Shown: positions 41,766-51,691 of the stretch, one piece after another
How positions within the stretch are numbered: the first letter of the stretch is position 1
Layout of the letters: each line of letters opens with the position of its first letter
Assembly: GCA_020160755.1 (NCBI GenBank)
Contig: JAIUPN010000001.1
Span: 1-64,000, forward strand
Direction: 5' to 3'
DNA: 64,000 nt
Source: Pseudomonadota bacterium
Lineage (GTDB): Bacteria; Pseudomonadota; Alphaproteobacteria; Sphingomonadales; Sphingomonadaceae
The notes under the pieces: generated by a model
The model's database searches: none
The model's input: the letters and a program-made list of their open reading frames with translations, nothing else
What the model was told of the DNA's origin: nothing
Program-made: the position numbers and the translations under genes

Positions 41766-43175
41766 TCAGGTCGAAGGCCCGCGTTTACCCTGTCTCGACA
41801 TGGTGATCCAGCATAGGAATATGATCGCCACCGCGGACAGCGAAGGAACGCGAAGCGGATAATCGACCACGCTCGCGATGCCGAAAACGACGAGCACGAC
41901 CCATGCCATGCGCGCCTGATTTCGCTGCCAGGACCCCGTGCCTTGCTCGAACCAAAGCCGCCATCCGCTGTACAAAAGAGCGACGACGGCAACGAGCAAC
42001 AGCAGCGCGCCCGGGACACCCATCGTCACAAGCATTTCGAGAGCATCGTTATGCGCGTGATTGATATAGTTGGGACCCAGGGTTTCGATGGGCTCATAGA
42101 CCCGATACACGTCGGCGAAGGTTCCGGGGCCCGTTCCGAAGGGCAGATTGTCTTTGGCGATAACCACCGACTGCTGCCAGATTCCAAGCCGCATGTCCGT
42201 TTCGCTCGCGACCGCAAGCCGTTGCGCCGCGCCTTCGGGTTGATTGTCTTTCAGGCTGATCGCGCCGATGGCCACCGCAACAACGATGGCTGCAGCGATG
42301 AGGGCGCCACGGCTGCGCAGTACTGGAAAGCGAGCGAGGCGGCTTGGCTTCGCGCGGCGCGACGGCGCGGTCGCTTTGGGCCACAAAAACGCCACGCTGA
42401 TAACGGCGACGGGCAGCGTCAGCAGCCCGGCGCGCGATCCGCTGGCGAAGACCGCCACAACCGCCGCGAGGCCAAGAAGAAGCGCAAACGCAACGCGAAC
42501 CCGTGCCCAGATTACGCTTTGCGTCGGAAGCTGCACCATGGCCGCAAGCATGGGCAACAGCGCTGCGTGGAATACCGCCGCGTGATTGCGGTTTGCGAAC
42601 AAGCCGACGGGAATATTATCGTTGGTCAAGCGGTAGAACCACAAAGCCTTCGCCGATGGCGCTGCCGACTGGAGCAGGGCCATCATGACCGACGCTGCTC
42701 CAAACAGGATCACGGGCAGCAGCAGGTGCCACCGTTCTTCGCGGTCGATCCGTATCATCAGGAGAAGGGCCGCCGCGGGGACGAAAAGCGAGAAGAAAGC
42801 GTTCAGGGTCCGTCGCGGCGCGACGCTGTAGGCGCGCCATATGTCGCCAAGACCAGCCACGCGGTCAATATCGGCAATAAGCCGGTGGGTGCTGGAATCC
42901 TGCCACAGCGAAGGGGGCAACGGAACAAGATATGCTAGGACGAGCGCAAAGGCCGCACCCAGGAGCCACAGGTTGCGACGGTGATTTTCCCATTTCTCGC
43001 GCGTCAGCCCGAGCAGGCCGTAAAAGCAGAGCAGGATAGCGAGCGGCCGCACGACAACCAGGGTTGGCAGATCGTCGCGCCCGCTGCCGGCGGTCAAGCC
43101 GAGCAGCGCGATAAACGCTACCAAAATCCAATAGTCCCGTGAAAATCTGAAAAGGGCGAATTTATCGCGAAGCAA
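41766..43175 (-). CDS. O-antigen ligase/polymerase family membrane protein (Wzy_C type)
   Basis: The 469-residue polytopic protein has around twelve membrane segments and the Wzy_C/WaaL signature: FANRNHAAVFHAALLPML near the middle and NHAHNDALEMLVTMGVPGAL in a large periplasmic loop. Members either polymerise repeat units or ligate polymers to acceptors. With a second polymerase-like protein at 19409, one may act as polymerase and the other as ligase. It lies 87 bp from the export lipoprotein gene and 120 bp from rfbD. Confidence 0.85.
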   Translation of the reverse strand: MLRDKFALFRFSRDYWILVAFIALLGLTAGSGRDDLPTLVVVRPLAILLCFYGLLGLTREKWENHRRNLWLLGAAFALVLAYLVPLPPSLWQDSSTHRLIADIDRVAGLGDIWRAYSVAPRRTLNAFFSLFVPAAALLLMIRIDREERWHLLLPVILFGAASVMMALLQSAAPSAKALWFYRLTNDNIPVGLFANRNHAAVFHAALLPMLAAMVQLPTQSVIWARVRVAFALLLGLAAVVAVFASGSRAGLLTLPVAVISVAFLWPKATAPSRRAKPSRLARFPVLRSRGALIAAAIVVAVAIGAISLKDNQPEGAAQRLAVASETDMRLGIWQQSVVIAKDNLPFGTGPGTFADVYRVYEPIETLGPNYINHAHNDALEMLVTMGVPGALLLLVAVVALLYSGWRLWFEQGTGSWQRNQARMAWVVLVVFGIASVVDYPLRVPSLSAVAIIFLCWITMSRQGKRGPST

Positions 43176-43295
43176 GCTCGACTCCCGGTTTGCAATTCTT
43201 GCGCCACCCTTGACGGGTCGCGCAGCTAGAAAGAGATGGTCTGACTGTCAAGACAGGGGGCGGCCAGCACCGAACGCGGACCGGAAAGGAGGGGC

Positions 43296-44186
43296 TTATC
43301 CCCCTGTGCCGAGCAGTTCGTCAACGACCTTTTGTAACGCTTTGGGCCAAGGGGCCGTTTCATAACCGAATGTCGACCGGAATTTCGCACAATCGAGGCG
43401 CGAATTGGCCGGCCGAACCGCCCGGGTGGGATAGGCGCTGGAGGGAATGGGCTCGACCCCGGCCGATGGACCCCCAGCCGCCGTACTGGCAGAAAATATC
43501 GCGGTCGCAAACCCGGCCCAGCTGGTGTGCCCGGTCCCGGCGAGATGATAGGTGCCCGATGTCCGGCCGGGCCCCTCCGCCTGCCAATGGCGGACGACGG
43601 CATCGAGCCCGCCGGCAATGCAATGCGCGCTGGTCGGGCACCCTATCTGGTCGGCGACGACCCGGACAACATCATGCCCATTGCCCGCGAGGCGAAGCAT
43701 CGTCTTGACGAAATTCGTTCCCCAGGGGCTGTAAACCCATGCCGTCCGGACGATGGCGTGCGCGTCGGGCGCGGCGCGGCGAACCGCCTCTTCGCCTGCC
43801 GCCTTGGTGCGCCCATAAACGCCGATCGGCGCCACCGGATCGTCTTCGCGCCATGCCCTTTCGCCGCGGCCGTCGAAGACATAGTCGGTGGAGAGGTGGA
43901 TGACGGGCGCGCCGGCCTGCGTCGCCGCGCGCGCGACGACACCCGGCGCTTCGGCATTGACCAGCTCGGCGCAGGCGATGTCGTCTTCCGCCTTGTCGAC
44001 CGCTGTATAGGCGGCGGCGCTGATCACCAGGTCGGGATCGGTGCGGGCGATCGTCATTTCGATCGACGCCGGATCGCCAAGGTCGAAGTCGGGACGACCG
44101 GCAAAGATCAACTCGTGCGAGGCAAGCGAGGATGCCGCGATGGCGCGCGCGACCTGCCCATCGCGCCCGGTGACGAGGATCCGCAT
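43296..44186 (-). CDS. rfbD: dTDP-4-dehydrorhamnose reductase
   Basis: The 296-residue SDR performs the last step of dTDP-L-rhamnose synthesis. The NADP motif is ILVTGRDGQVARAIAASSL and the catalytic motif is VYGRTKAAGEEAVRRAAP, with STDYVFDGRGERAWREDD before it. Length matches the family. It follows rfbB by 3 bp. A short GC hairpin spans its stop codon, which may end the rfbACBD transcript, but the downstream 120-bp gap shows no strong terminator. Confidence 0.95.
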   Translation of the reverse strand: MRILVTGRDGQVARAIAASSLASHELIFAGRPDFDLGDPASIEMTIARTDPDLVISAAAYTAVDKAEDDIACAELVNAEAPGVVARAATQAGAPVIHLSTDYVFDGRGERAWREDDPVAPIGVYGRTKAAGEEAVRRAAPDAHAIVRTAWVYSPWGTNFVKTMLRLAGNGHDVVRVVADQIGCPTSAHCIAGGLDAVVRHWQAEGPGRTSGTYHLAGTGHTSWAGFATAIFSASTAAGGPSAGVEPIPSSAYPTRAVRPANSRLDCAKFRSTFGYETAPWPKALQKVVDELLGTGG

Positions 44187-44189
44187 CGA

Positions 44190-45248
44190 TCAGCCGCCGA
44201 CGCCGAGCCGCTCGCCGGCATAGCTGCCGTCGCGGACAGGCCCCCACCACCATTCGTTGGCGAGATACCAGTTGATGGTCTGTGCCAGCCCTTCCTCGAA
44301 GGTCACGCTGGGCACCCAGCCGAGGTCGCGCATGATCTTCGATGAATCGATCGCATAGCGGCGATCGTGCCCGGGCCGGTCGGTGACGAACCGGATCAGG
44401 CTGCGGCGCGATTGCCCCGATGCGAGCGGCTGGCGTTGGTCGAGTATGTCGCAAATGCTTTCGACGACGGAGAGGTTGGTCCGCTCTTGATTGCCGCCGA
44501 CATTATAGCTGTGGCCAATCTCGCCGCGGGTCAGGACCAGTTCCAGAGCGGCCGCATGGTCATCGACGAGCAACCAGTCGCGCACATTCTCGCCCTTGCC
44601 ATAGACCGGCAGTTCCTTGCCCTGAAGGGCATTGAGCGTGACGAGCGGAATCAGCTTTTCCGGGAAATGATAGGCGCCGTAATTATTCGAGCAGTTCGAA
44701 AGGACGATGGGCAGGCCATAGGTGTGATGCCATGCCCGGACGAAATGATCCGAGGCGGCTTTCGACGCCGAATAGGGTGACGAAGGCGCATAGGGCGTGT
44801 CTTCGACAAAATAGCCCGAATCGAAGGGCAGGTCGCCGAACACCTCGTCGGTCGAGACATGGTGGAAGCGGAAACCTTCCCGGCGTTCGGCGGGCAGCGC
44901 GCGCCAATAATCGAGAACTGCCGACAGGAGCGAAACGGTGCCCATCACATTGGTTTCGACAAACGCCGCCGGTCCGTCGATCGACCGGTCGACATGGCTT
45001 TCGGCCGCAAGGTGCATGACACCGTCGACTGCCTCTTCTTCCAGCACGGCGCGAATCTGTGCCTGATCCGCAATGTCGGCTTGCAGGAAGCGATAATTTT
45101 GTGCGCCTTCGACATCGCGCAGCGACGCCAGATTGCCCGCATAGGTGAGCTTGTCGAGATTGACGACGCGATACCCCTTGCCGACGAGGCGGCGCACGAC
45201 GGCCGAACCGATGAAACCGGCACCGCCCGTGACCAAGATAGAACGCAT
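44190..45248 (-). CDS. rfbB: dTDP-glucose 4,6-dehydratase
   Basis: The 352-residue enzyme converts dTDP-glucose to the 4-keto-6-deoxy sugar. The NAD+ motif is [19 protein letters not shown], the substrate loop shows [13 protein letters not shown] with the Asp-Glu pair, and the catalytic motif is [34 protein letters not shown] follows. It sits between rfbC (1 bp) and rfbD (3 bp), so all three are tightly coupled. Confidence 0.96.
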   Translation of the reverse strand: MRSILVTGGAGFIGSAVVRRLVGKGYRVVNLDKLTYAGNLASLRDVEGAQNYRFLQADIADQAQIRAVLEEEAVDGVMHLAAESHVDRSIDGPAAFVETNVMGTVSLLSAVLDYWRALPAERREGFRFHHVSTDEVFGDLPFDSGYFVEDTPYAPSSPYSASKAASDHFVRAWHHTYGLPIVLSNCSNNYGAYHFPEKLIPLVTLNALQGKELPVYGKGENVRDWLLVDDHAAALELVLTRGEIGHSYNVGGNQERTNLSVVESICDILDQRQPLASGQSRRSLIRFVTDRPGHDRRYAIDSSKIMRDLGWVPSVTFEEGLAQTINWYLANEWWWGPVRDGSYAGERLGVGG

Positions 45249-45249
45249 G

Positions 45250-45825
45250 CTATTCTCCAGTAGAAACAGAAAAGGGCGTGACGAGGTCCGCCAAAGTCGT
45301 TGCGACCGCGTCCTTTTCGGACAGGGTCGGCGGACAACCGACGTCGGGCCACGCTATGCCGATCTCGGGATCATCCCAGCGGATGGCCCTTTCGTCGTCG
45401 CGCGACCAGGGCGCATCGACCTTGTACAAGACTTCCGTATCGGGCTGCAGCGTCATGAAGCCGTGCGCGAAGCCGACGGGAATGAGCAACTGATTCCATT
45501 TTTCCGCGGACAGTTCGACCCCGACCCAGTGGCCGTAGCTGGGCGATCCTTGGCGGATGTCGACCGCGACGTCGAAAATCGCGCCGCGCAGGACACGCAC
45601 CAGCTTCGCCTGCGCGGTCGGCGGCACCTGGAAATGCAGGCCGCGCACCGTGCCGACCTGCGCCGAAAAGGACTGGTTATCCTGTACCCATTCGGCCGTG
45701 ATGCCCAGGGCGCCAAAAGCGTCCTTCTTGTAGGTTTCCGAAAAGAAACCGCGATGATCGCCAAATTTGGGCGGAACCACTTCCAGAACCGCGGGAATGG
45801 CATGCTGGATCAATTGGATAGCCAT
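45250..45825 (-). CDS. rfbC: dTDP-4-dehydrorhamnose 3,5-epimerase
   Basis: The 191-residue cupin epimerase has [40 protein letters not shown] with the catalytic histidine, [19 protein letters not shown] and [16 protein letters not shown] sequence ([18 protein letters not shown]). It is the third enzyme of the rhamnose pathway. Spacing to its neighbours is 6 bp and 1 bp. Length is normal. Confidence 0.96.
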   Translation of the reverse strand: MAIQLIQHAIPAVLEVVPPKFGDHRGFFSETYKKDAFGALGITAEWVQDNQSFSAQVGTVRGLHFQVPPTAQAKLVRVLRGAIFDVAVDIRQGSPSYGHWVGVELSAEKWNQLLIPVGFAHGFMTLQPDTEVLYKVDAPWSRDDERAIRWDDPEIGIAWPDVGCPPTLSEKDAVATTLADLVTPFSVSTGE

Positions 45826-45831
45826 GGCGGA

Positions 45832-46713
45832 TCACCCATGCGCCACGGCGCAGCGGCGCAGATAGTCGGCGTATCCGGTCTTGCCCATCGCGGCCGATCG
45901 CGCGAGCAGCGCTTCGCTGTCGATCCAGCCTTGCTCGATTGCGATCTCTTCGAGGCAGGCGATCTTGACGCCGGTCCGATGCTCGATCGTGCGGACGAAA
46001 GACGCCGCTTCGTGAAGGCTGTCGTGGGTTCCGGTATCGAGCCAGGCGTAGCCGCGACCGAGCCGGGACACGGAGAGCTTTCCGGCCTCCATATAGGCGC
46101 GGTTCACGTCGGTGATCTCAAGCTCGCCGCGCGCCGACGGCTTGATCGATCGCGCGATCTCGGCGACATCCTGATCGTAGAAATAGAGCCCTGTAATCGC
46201 CCAGTTCGACTTCGGGTTTGCGGGCTTTTCCTCGACGCTCACCGCCTGGCCGGTCACGGGGTCGAAGCTGACGACGCCATATCGCTCGGGATCGTCGACA
46301 TGATAGGCGAACACATTGGCGCCGCCCGCGAGCGCTTCGGCAGCGGCAGCGCGGCATTTTTCGCCCATTTTGTCGCCATGGTAGATATTGTCGCCCAGAA
46401 TCAGCGCGCTGGGTCCGCCGGCAACAAAATCGGCACCGATGATGAACGCTTCGGCCAGCCCGTTGGGCTGCGCCTGCTCGGCATAATCGAGCCGGATACC
46501 GAAATCGCTGCCGTCGCCGAGCAGCGCGCGAAACAAGGGAAGATCGCGCGGGGTCGAGATGATCAGAATGTCCCGGATTCCCGCCAGCATCAGCACCGAC
46601 AGCGGGTAATAGATCATGGGCTTGTCGTAGACAGGCAGCAGTTGCTTGGACAGCGTCAAGGTCGCGGGGTAGAGGCGCGTCCCGCTGCCCCCGGCAAGAA
46701 TGATACCCTTCAT
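45832..46713 (-). CDS. rfbA: Glucose-1-phosphate thymidylyltransferase
   Basis: The 293-residue enzyme forms dTDP-glucose from dTTP and glucose-1-phosphate. It has [20 protein letters not shown] at the N-terminus, [20 protein letters not shown] next, NIYHGD in the middle and a C-terminal part with RRCAVAHG. It is the first gene of rfbACBD, with a 70-bp gap to the upstream SDR gene that could hold a promoter. The other three rhamnose genes follow without gaps. Confidence 0.97.
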   Translation of the reverse strand: MKGIILAGGSGTRLYPATLTLSKQLLPVYDKPMIYYPLSVLMLAGIRDILIISTPRDLPLFRALLGDGSDFGIRLDYAEQAQPNGLAEAFIIGADFVAGGPSALILGDNIYHGDKMGEKCRAAAAEALAGGANVFAYHVDDPERYGVVSFDPVTGQAVSVEEKPANPKSNWAITGLYFYDQDVAEIARSIKPSARGELEITDVNRAYMEAGKLSVSRLGRGYAWLDTGTHDSLHEAASFVRTIEHRTGVKIACLEEIAIEQGWIDSEALLARSAAMGKTGYADYLRRCAVAHG

Positions 46714-46783
46714 AGTGGAGCGTTCCGATCAAAGATTGAGGCCCGTCGCCCTAGACAAAGGGGAGGGGAGAGGCAACCGCCCG

Positions 46784-47680
46784 CTACTGCCTCATTCCAT
46801 CGCGCAGCATCGAAGCGATGGTGCTGCGCAGCGGTGTAAAGCCCTGGGCATCGGCCAATATATTGGCTGCGGGGTCGAGGAGGCTGGGGCGAAAGAGGCT
46901 GGCGTACATGCCCGGGGCGGCCGCCTTGAGGAGTTTGAGCGCGACCGTGGGAGCACGGACGATTTTGATGCTTCGCCCCACGGCGTTCGCCTCGTCGACC
47001 AACATTTGCGCATCGAAGTGTTCGGGGTCAGCGGCAAACGGGGTTTGCCACGGTAACGCCTGCGGCTGGCCGGCAAGTCGCTCGATCGCGGCAGCAAGGC
47101 CATCATAGGGCAGCATCGAGCGCGGGCTGGGCCAAGGCGCGGCGACGGTGAAGCCCGTGCGGCGACCGAGGCCGACCAGCTTCGCCAGCTTATCCTTTCC
47201 GCTCCCGACCAGAATGGGGACGCGCAACATCGACATGGGCAATGCCTCGCTCGCCAGTTCGGCCAGCGCCTGCTCCGCGAGCAGCTTCGATTCGCCATAG
47301 TGAGAATGCGGCGCTACCGGCGTGTGAGTCCCTATTTCCTCCGCCCCGCCGAAGATCGAGAAGCTCGAAATCTGGATGAACTGCCGCGCGCCGCGCCCGG
47401 CGGCCAACCGCGCCCATCGCGCCGCGGTTTCGACGTTGGCGCGCAGCAGGTTGTCGCGGGTTCCCGCGACGGCGCCGGCGCAATTCACGACAACCGCCCC
47501 CCGAAGATCGAGGTCGGCCGGTGGCCGGGCATAATCTTCGATTGCCAATTCACCCGGCCCGGCGGTTCCGCGAACCACGGCCAGCGATGACCGGCCGCCG
47601 ATCCGGCGACGCAAAGCCGTTGCCGATCGGCTGTTTCCGCCGACAATCACAAAGGAAATCTGATCGCAAGGGGCGCCCAT
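46784..47680 (-). CDS. NAD-dependent epimerase/dehydratase-like SDR
   Basis: The 298-residue protein has a Rossmann start FVIVGGNSRSATALRRRIG, the SSFSIFGGAEEIGTHTPVAP segment and the catalytic HYGESKLLAEQALAEL motif. The N-terminal glycine motif is weaker than usual. It most likely modifies a nucleotide-linked sugar, but the substrate is unclear. It is the first gene of the leftward locus and is divergent from the dehydratase gene across a 201-bp gap that should hold two promoters. Confidence 0.75.
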   Translation of the reverse strand: MGAPCDQISFVIVGGNSRSATALRRRIGGRSSLAVVRGTAGPGELAIEDYARPPADLDLRGAVVVNCAGAVAGTRDNLLRANVETAARWARLAAGRGARQFIQISSFSIFGGAEEIGTHTPVAPHSHYGESKLLAEQALAELASEALPMSMLRVPILVGSGKDKLAKLVGLGRRTGFTVAAPWPSPRSMLPYDGLAAAIERLAGQPQALPWQTPFAADPEHFDAQMLVDEANAVGRSIKIVRAPTVALKLLKAAAPGMYASLFRPSLLDPAANILADAQGFTPLRSTIASMLRDGMRQ

Positions 47681-47881
47681 ACGGCCGTAGCGATGGCCGT
47701 GGCGACAGGCTTTGACAAGCTTGCAATTGCTTGTGTCGGAGATTTCTTGCGACTAACAGCCGCTCATGCCGATCCCCCCCGTTTCGTTTCCGTGCCCGTT
47801 CGATCCTGCCGTCGCGTTGCCGTCGGTCGAGCTGCGAACGTCCGTCGATGGCCCGCGGCCGAATTTTCGGGTGCGCGGGCA

Positions 47882-49828
47882 ATGATGCCGGCTTCGATCG
47901 TCAATTTCGTCCTCGGCTGGCCGCGCTGGCTCAAGCGGATCTTTGCGCTGTCGGTCGACATCGTGCTGTGCGTCGCGAGCGTCTGGATCGCGATGTATCT
48001 GCGGCTCGGCGAATGGCCGACGCTCGATAACTGGCCGGTCCAGGCGGTGATCACCTCGATCGTCATCGGCCTGCCGATTTTCATCGTGTCGGGGCTCTAC
48101 CGCGCGATCTTCCGCTATGGCGGGCAGGCCGCGTTCATGCAGATCGCCCGGGCGATGGCGCTTTACACCGTGCCGTTCGCGGTCATCTACACGTTCATCG
48201 GGGTCGAGAATGTGCCGCGCACCCTGGGACTGATCCAGCCGATCATCCTGTTCATGGCGGTCGCGGCCTCGCGGATCATCGCCCAGACGATCTTTCAGTC
48301 CGACTATACCGATCTCTGGCGCAAGGGCGCACTGCCGCGCGTGCTGATCTATGGCGCCGGCCAATCGGGCCGCGAGCTGTCCGCGGCCATCGCCTCGTCG
48401 AAAGAAATGCGGCAGATCGGGTTCATCGACGACGATCCCCTGTTGTGGGGATCCGTCCTCCGCGGCCTGCCCATCCTGTCGCCGGCGGATTTGCCGAAGG
48501 AAGTCGAACGGCGCGAGATTTCCGACATTTTGCTCGCAATCCCTTCGGCGACCCGCACCCGGCGCAAGGAAATCATCCAGGAACTGCAGAATCTGAAGGT
48601 GCACGTCCGCACGCTGCCGAGCATGCTCGACCTTGCGCGCGGCACGGTGTCGGTTTCCGACCTTCGCGAGCCCGAGATCGAAGATCTGCTGTCGCGCCCG
48701 CCGGTGCCGCCCGACGAGGCCCTGCTACGGCGCAACATCGAAGGCAAGATCGTCATGGTGACGGGAGCAGGCGGTTCGATCGGAAGCGAGCTCTGCCGCC
48801 AGATCATGCGAAACGATCCCGCGATGCTGCTGCTGATCGATCACAGCGAGTTCAATCTATACTCGATCCACTCCGAATTGCTGCGTACCGCCGCCGAGGC
48901 TGCCGATTCCCTGCCGGTCCCGATCGCGCTTCTGGCTTCGGTTTGCGACGATCAGCGGATCGAGGCGATCTTCGCCGCGTGGCGGCCGTCGACGGTCATC
49001 CATGCCGCGGCCTATAAGCATGTTCCGCTCGTCGAGCAGAATGCGATCGAGGGTATCCGGAACAATGTCGTCGGCACGCTGACGGTCGCGCGCCAGGCGC
49101 TCAAGCACGGGGTCGACAACTTTGTCCTGATCAGCTCCGACAAGGCCGTTCGGCCGACGAATATCATGGGCGCAACGAAGCGGTTTGCCGAACTCGTCCT
49201 GCAGGCGCTGCAGGAGGAAATGGAAGCATCGCCCGACGGCGCGGCGTCCAGAACGGTCTTTTCGATGGTTCGTTTCGGGAATGTGCTGGGCTCGAGCGGC
49301 TCGGTTATCCCGTTGTTTCGCGAACAGATTGCCAAGGGCGGTCCGGTCACCATCACGCACAAGGACATCACGCGCTATTTCATGACGGTGTCCGAGGCCG
49401 CGCAACTGGTGTTGCAGGCTGGCGCCATGGCGCGCGGCGGCGATGTGTTCCTGCTCGACATGGGCGAACCGGTCCGCATCTATGACCTCGCACGCAACAT
49501 CATCGAACTGTCGGGCGTGAAAGTCCGCGACGCGGATTGTCCCGATGGCGAGATTGAAATCCAGGTTACGGGGCTGCGGCCTGGCGAAAAGCTCTATGAA
49601 GAGCTTTTGATCGAAGAAAATCCCGAACCGTCGGAGCATCCGCGGATTTTTCGGGCGCGCGAAGCCTTTTTGTCCTGGCCGCAATTATCCACGCATCTGG
49701 CGGACATGAACGCGGCGCTGGCGCAGGGGAATGCCGAGGAGGCGAGGGAGCTGCTGCGGCGGATCGTGCCCGAGTTCCAGCCGAACAGCCCGCTCGTCGA
49801 CTGGACACATCGCCGAAACGCCGGTTGA
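47882..49828 (+). CDS. FlaA1/WbpM-type membrane-bound UDP-GlcNAc dehydratase
   Basis: The 648-residue protein has about four N-terminal membrane segments (ALSVDIVLCVASVWIAMYLR and following), a first Rossmann-like domain (VLIYGAGQSGRELSAAIASS) and a C-terminal SDR domain with VTGAGGSIGSELCRQI and ISSDKAVRPTNIMGATKR. The last motif is the altered active site of this family. Members convert UDP-GlcNAc to the 4-keto-6-deoxy sugar for UDP-QuiNAc, FucNAc or bacillosamine pathways. This could provide the first sugar used by the PglC-like transferase at 51692. ATG 47882 or 47885 starts the hydrophobic part; the frame opens earlier at 47693. Confidence 0.9.
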   Translation: MMPASIVNFVLGWPRWLKRIFALSVDIVLCVASVWIAMYLRLGEWPTLDNWPVQAVITSIVIGLPIFIVSGLYRAIFRYGGQAAFMQIARAMALYTVPFAVIYTFIGVENVPRTLGLIQPIILFMAVAASRIIAQTIFQSDYTDLWRKGALPRVLIYGAGQSGRELSAAIASSKEMRQIGFIDDDPLLWGSVLRGLPILSPADLPKEVERREISDILLAIPSATRTRRKEIIQELQNLKVHVRTLPSMLDLARGTVSVSDLREPEIEDLLSRPPVPPDEALLRRNIEGKIVMVTGAGGSIGSELCRQIMRNDPAMLLLIDHSEFNLYSIHSELLRTAAEAADSLPVPIALLASVCDDQRIEAIFAAWRPSTVIHAAAYKHVPLVEQNAIEGIRNNVVGTLTVARQALKHGVDNFVLISSDKAVRPTNIMGATKRFAELVLQALQEEMEASPDGAASRTVFSMVRFGNVLGSSGSVIPLFREQIAKGGPVTITHKDITRYFMTVSEAAQLVLQAGAMARGGDVFLLDMGEPVRIYDLARNIIELSGVKVRDADCPDGEIEIQVTGLRPGEKLYEELLIEENPEPSEHPRIFRAREAFLSWPQLSTHLADMNAALAQGNAEEARELLRRIVPEFQPNSPLVDWTHRRNAG

Positions 49829-49856
49829 TCGGGCGCGCATGGAGCGCAGCCGATCA
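49826..49856. terminator. Convergent hairpin between two stop codons
   Basis: TGATCGG (49826-49832) plus GCGC (49833-49836) pairs with GCGC (49844-49847) and CCGATCA (49850-49856) around a 7-nt loop, with a 2-nt bulge. It starts at the stop codon of the rightward gene and ends at the stop codon of the leftward gene, so it can serve as a shared terminator. No T-tract is present. Confidence 0.4.
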
Positions 49857-50858
49857 GCTCAGGCCTTTCCAATGCTTCCGATACCAGTCGACGAAGCGCG
49901 GGACGCCGACGCTGATGGGCGTTGTCGGGGCATAGCCTAGGTCGCCTGCGATGGCGTCGATGTCGGCATAGGTTTCATAGACGTCGCCGTCCTGCATCGG
50001 CAGCAGGTTGAGTTCGGCCTTGCATCCGCACGCCTTTTCGATTTCGTCGATCAACTGCATTAACGGCTCGGGGGCGTTGTTGCCGATATTGTAGAGGCGG
50101 TGCGGGGTCTTGAAGCCGCCCGCCTTGAGCGCGCCGTCGTCGCCGGGCGGATGGTCGAGGCTGGCGATCACGCCGGCGACAATATCGTCGATATAGGTGA
50201 AGTCCCGGCGCATATCGCCATGATTATAGACGTCTATCGGCCAGCCTTCGAGAACGGCCTCGGTAAATTTCCACAACGCCATGTCGGGCCGGCCCCACGG
50301 CCCATAGACGGTAAAAAAGCGCAGACCCGTTTGCGGGATGCGGAAGAGGTGGGCGTAGGATTCGCTTATCAGCTCATCGGCGCGCTTGGTCGCAGCATAG
50401 AGCGATATGGGCGTGTCGGCGCGGTCCTCGACACGAAACGGCATTTCTTCGCGCAGGCCATACACCGATGAGGAGGAGGCGTAGACGAGGTGCCCGACGC
50501 CGCGATGGCGCGCGAGTTCGACGATGTTCAGATGGCCGACGAGGTTAGAATGGACATAGGCGCGGGGGTTTTCGAGCGAGTAGCGGACCCCCGGCTGCGC
50601 GCCCAGATGGACGATGCGGTCGAAATCCGAACTCTTCAGCGCATCGTCTAGCGCATCGGCGTCACCGAAATCGACATCGATCATCATGAAACGACCGCCC
50701 GCCTGCGCCTCCAGCTCGGCGACGCGCGCGCGTTTCAGCGCCGGCGTATAATAAGGCGTGTAATTGTCGATGCCGATGACGTGCTCGCCGCGCGTCAGCA
50801 GCGCTAGCGCAACGTGCATCCCGATGAACCCGGCAGCACCCGTGACCAACACCGTCAT
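49854..50858 (-). CDS. UDP-glucuronate 4-epimerase-like enzyme
   Basis: The 334-residue SDR starts VLVTGAAGFIGMHVALALL and has IGIDNYTPYYTPALKRARVA, the substrate motif of UDP-glucuronate epimerases, and the YAATKRADELISESYAHL catalytic motif. MRRDFTYIDDIVAGVIAS also fits. It would interconvert UDP-GlcA and UDP-GalA, and its substrate can come from the UDP-glucose dehydrogenase at 54000. ATG 50858 is preferred; the frame opens at a GTG at 50867. It is convergent with the dehydratase gene, sharing a hairpin. Confidence 0.9.
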   Translation of the reverse strand: MTVLVTGAAGFIGMHVALALLTRGEHVIGIDNYTPYYTPALKRARVAELEAQAGGRFMMIDVDFGDADALDDALKSSDFDRIVHLGAQPGVRYSLENPRAYVHSNLVGHLNIVELARHRGVGHLVYASSSSVYGLREEMPFRVEDRADTPISLYAATKRADELISESYAHLFRIPQTGLRFFTVYGPWGRPDMALWKFTEAVLEGWPIDVYNHGDMRRDFTYIDDIVAGVIASLDHPPGDDGALKAGGFKTPHRLYNIGNNAPEPLMQLIDEIEKACGCKAELNLLPMQDGDVYETYADIDAIAGDLGYAPTTPISVGVPRFVDWYRKHWKGLS

Positions 50859-50971
50859 GCCCGACACCCGCTAACCAAGACATTCATTCCGCAAGCTCCG
50901 TCACCCGATCGCTCTGCCAACGCATAACCGCACATGGCTCTGGCGCCATCTGGAAAACAGCAGCTTAACTT

Positions 50972-51664
50972 TCAGCGTACGGCTCCCGGGGCTTGCCACA
51001 TCGGATAGGGCGCGGGTTCCTTGTAGAGAATGTTCAAGGCGACCCGCTCGTCCGCGTCGGCTTCAAAGCCGTCGCCGGCGTGCGACATCGGGACTTTGGC
51101 CGCGAGGCTGTACAATCCTGTCGCCAGGGGAATGCGGGAATAATCCTGTTTGTAGGACCAAAGCCCGTCATGATGGGCATAGGCGCGTCGATGTTGCTGC
51201 GCGGGGTCGAAATCGACAATCGCGAGGAATCCGCCGGGGCGAAGGACCCGATAGGCCTCGCCCATCGCGGGAAGCAGCAGCCGCCGGTCGACGAGATAGA
51301 GGCAGAAACCGAAGAGGAGGACATCGCTCGATTCGTCGGGAAGCGGCAGGTCTTCGGCGGTTCCGCGGAACAGCGTCATCCGTTGGCCCAGCTCGGCGGC
51401 CATGCGATTGCCATCGGCGACCGCTTCGCCCGAGGGTTCGAATCCCGTGCCTTCACACTCGAGCGCGGTGCATATTTTCAGCAGCTCGGACCCGTTGCCG
51501 CACCCGATTTCGGTCACGTGCCGGACCGGGCCTTTCGTTTCGCGCAGGAATTCGATCAAACGGGTGGTCGATGGACGTTCCTTGTCGGGCAACAGCTGCG
51601 CGCGATTGCGGCCAAAAAAGCCGTCGCCTTCGCTTTTCAGAAAAATATCGCGCTGATCTGTCAC
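50972..51664 (-). CDS. Class I SAM-dependent methyltransferase
   Basis: The 230-residue enzyme has the SAM-binding motif VTEIGCGNGSELLKICTAL, an acidic second motif GTGFEPSGEAVAD, ALTEDLPLPDESSDVLLFG-like region (FRGTAEDLPLPDESSDVLLF) and YRVLRPGGFLAIVDFDP. The start MTDQRDIFLKSEGDGFFGRN recalls methyltransferases found next to nonulosonic acid or flagellin-glycosylation genes. It could O- or N-methylate a sugar of the polymer. It stands between the epimerase and the sugar transferase genes, 27 bp after the latter. Confidence 0.8.
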   Translation of the reverse strand: MTDQRDIFLKSEGDGFFGRNRAQLLPDKERPSTTRLIEFLRETKGPVRHVTEIGCGNGSELLKICTALECEGTGFEPSGEAVADGNRMAAELGQRMTLFRGTAEDLPLPDESSDVLLFGFCLYLVDRRLLLPAMGEAYRVLRPGGFLAIVDFDPAQQHRRAYAHHDGLWSYKQDYSRIPLATGLYSLAAKVPMSHAGDGFEADADERVALNILYKEPAPYPMWQAPGAVR

Positions 51665-51691
51665 TTCATTCCTTTCTGTCCGTCGCGGGCC

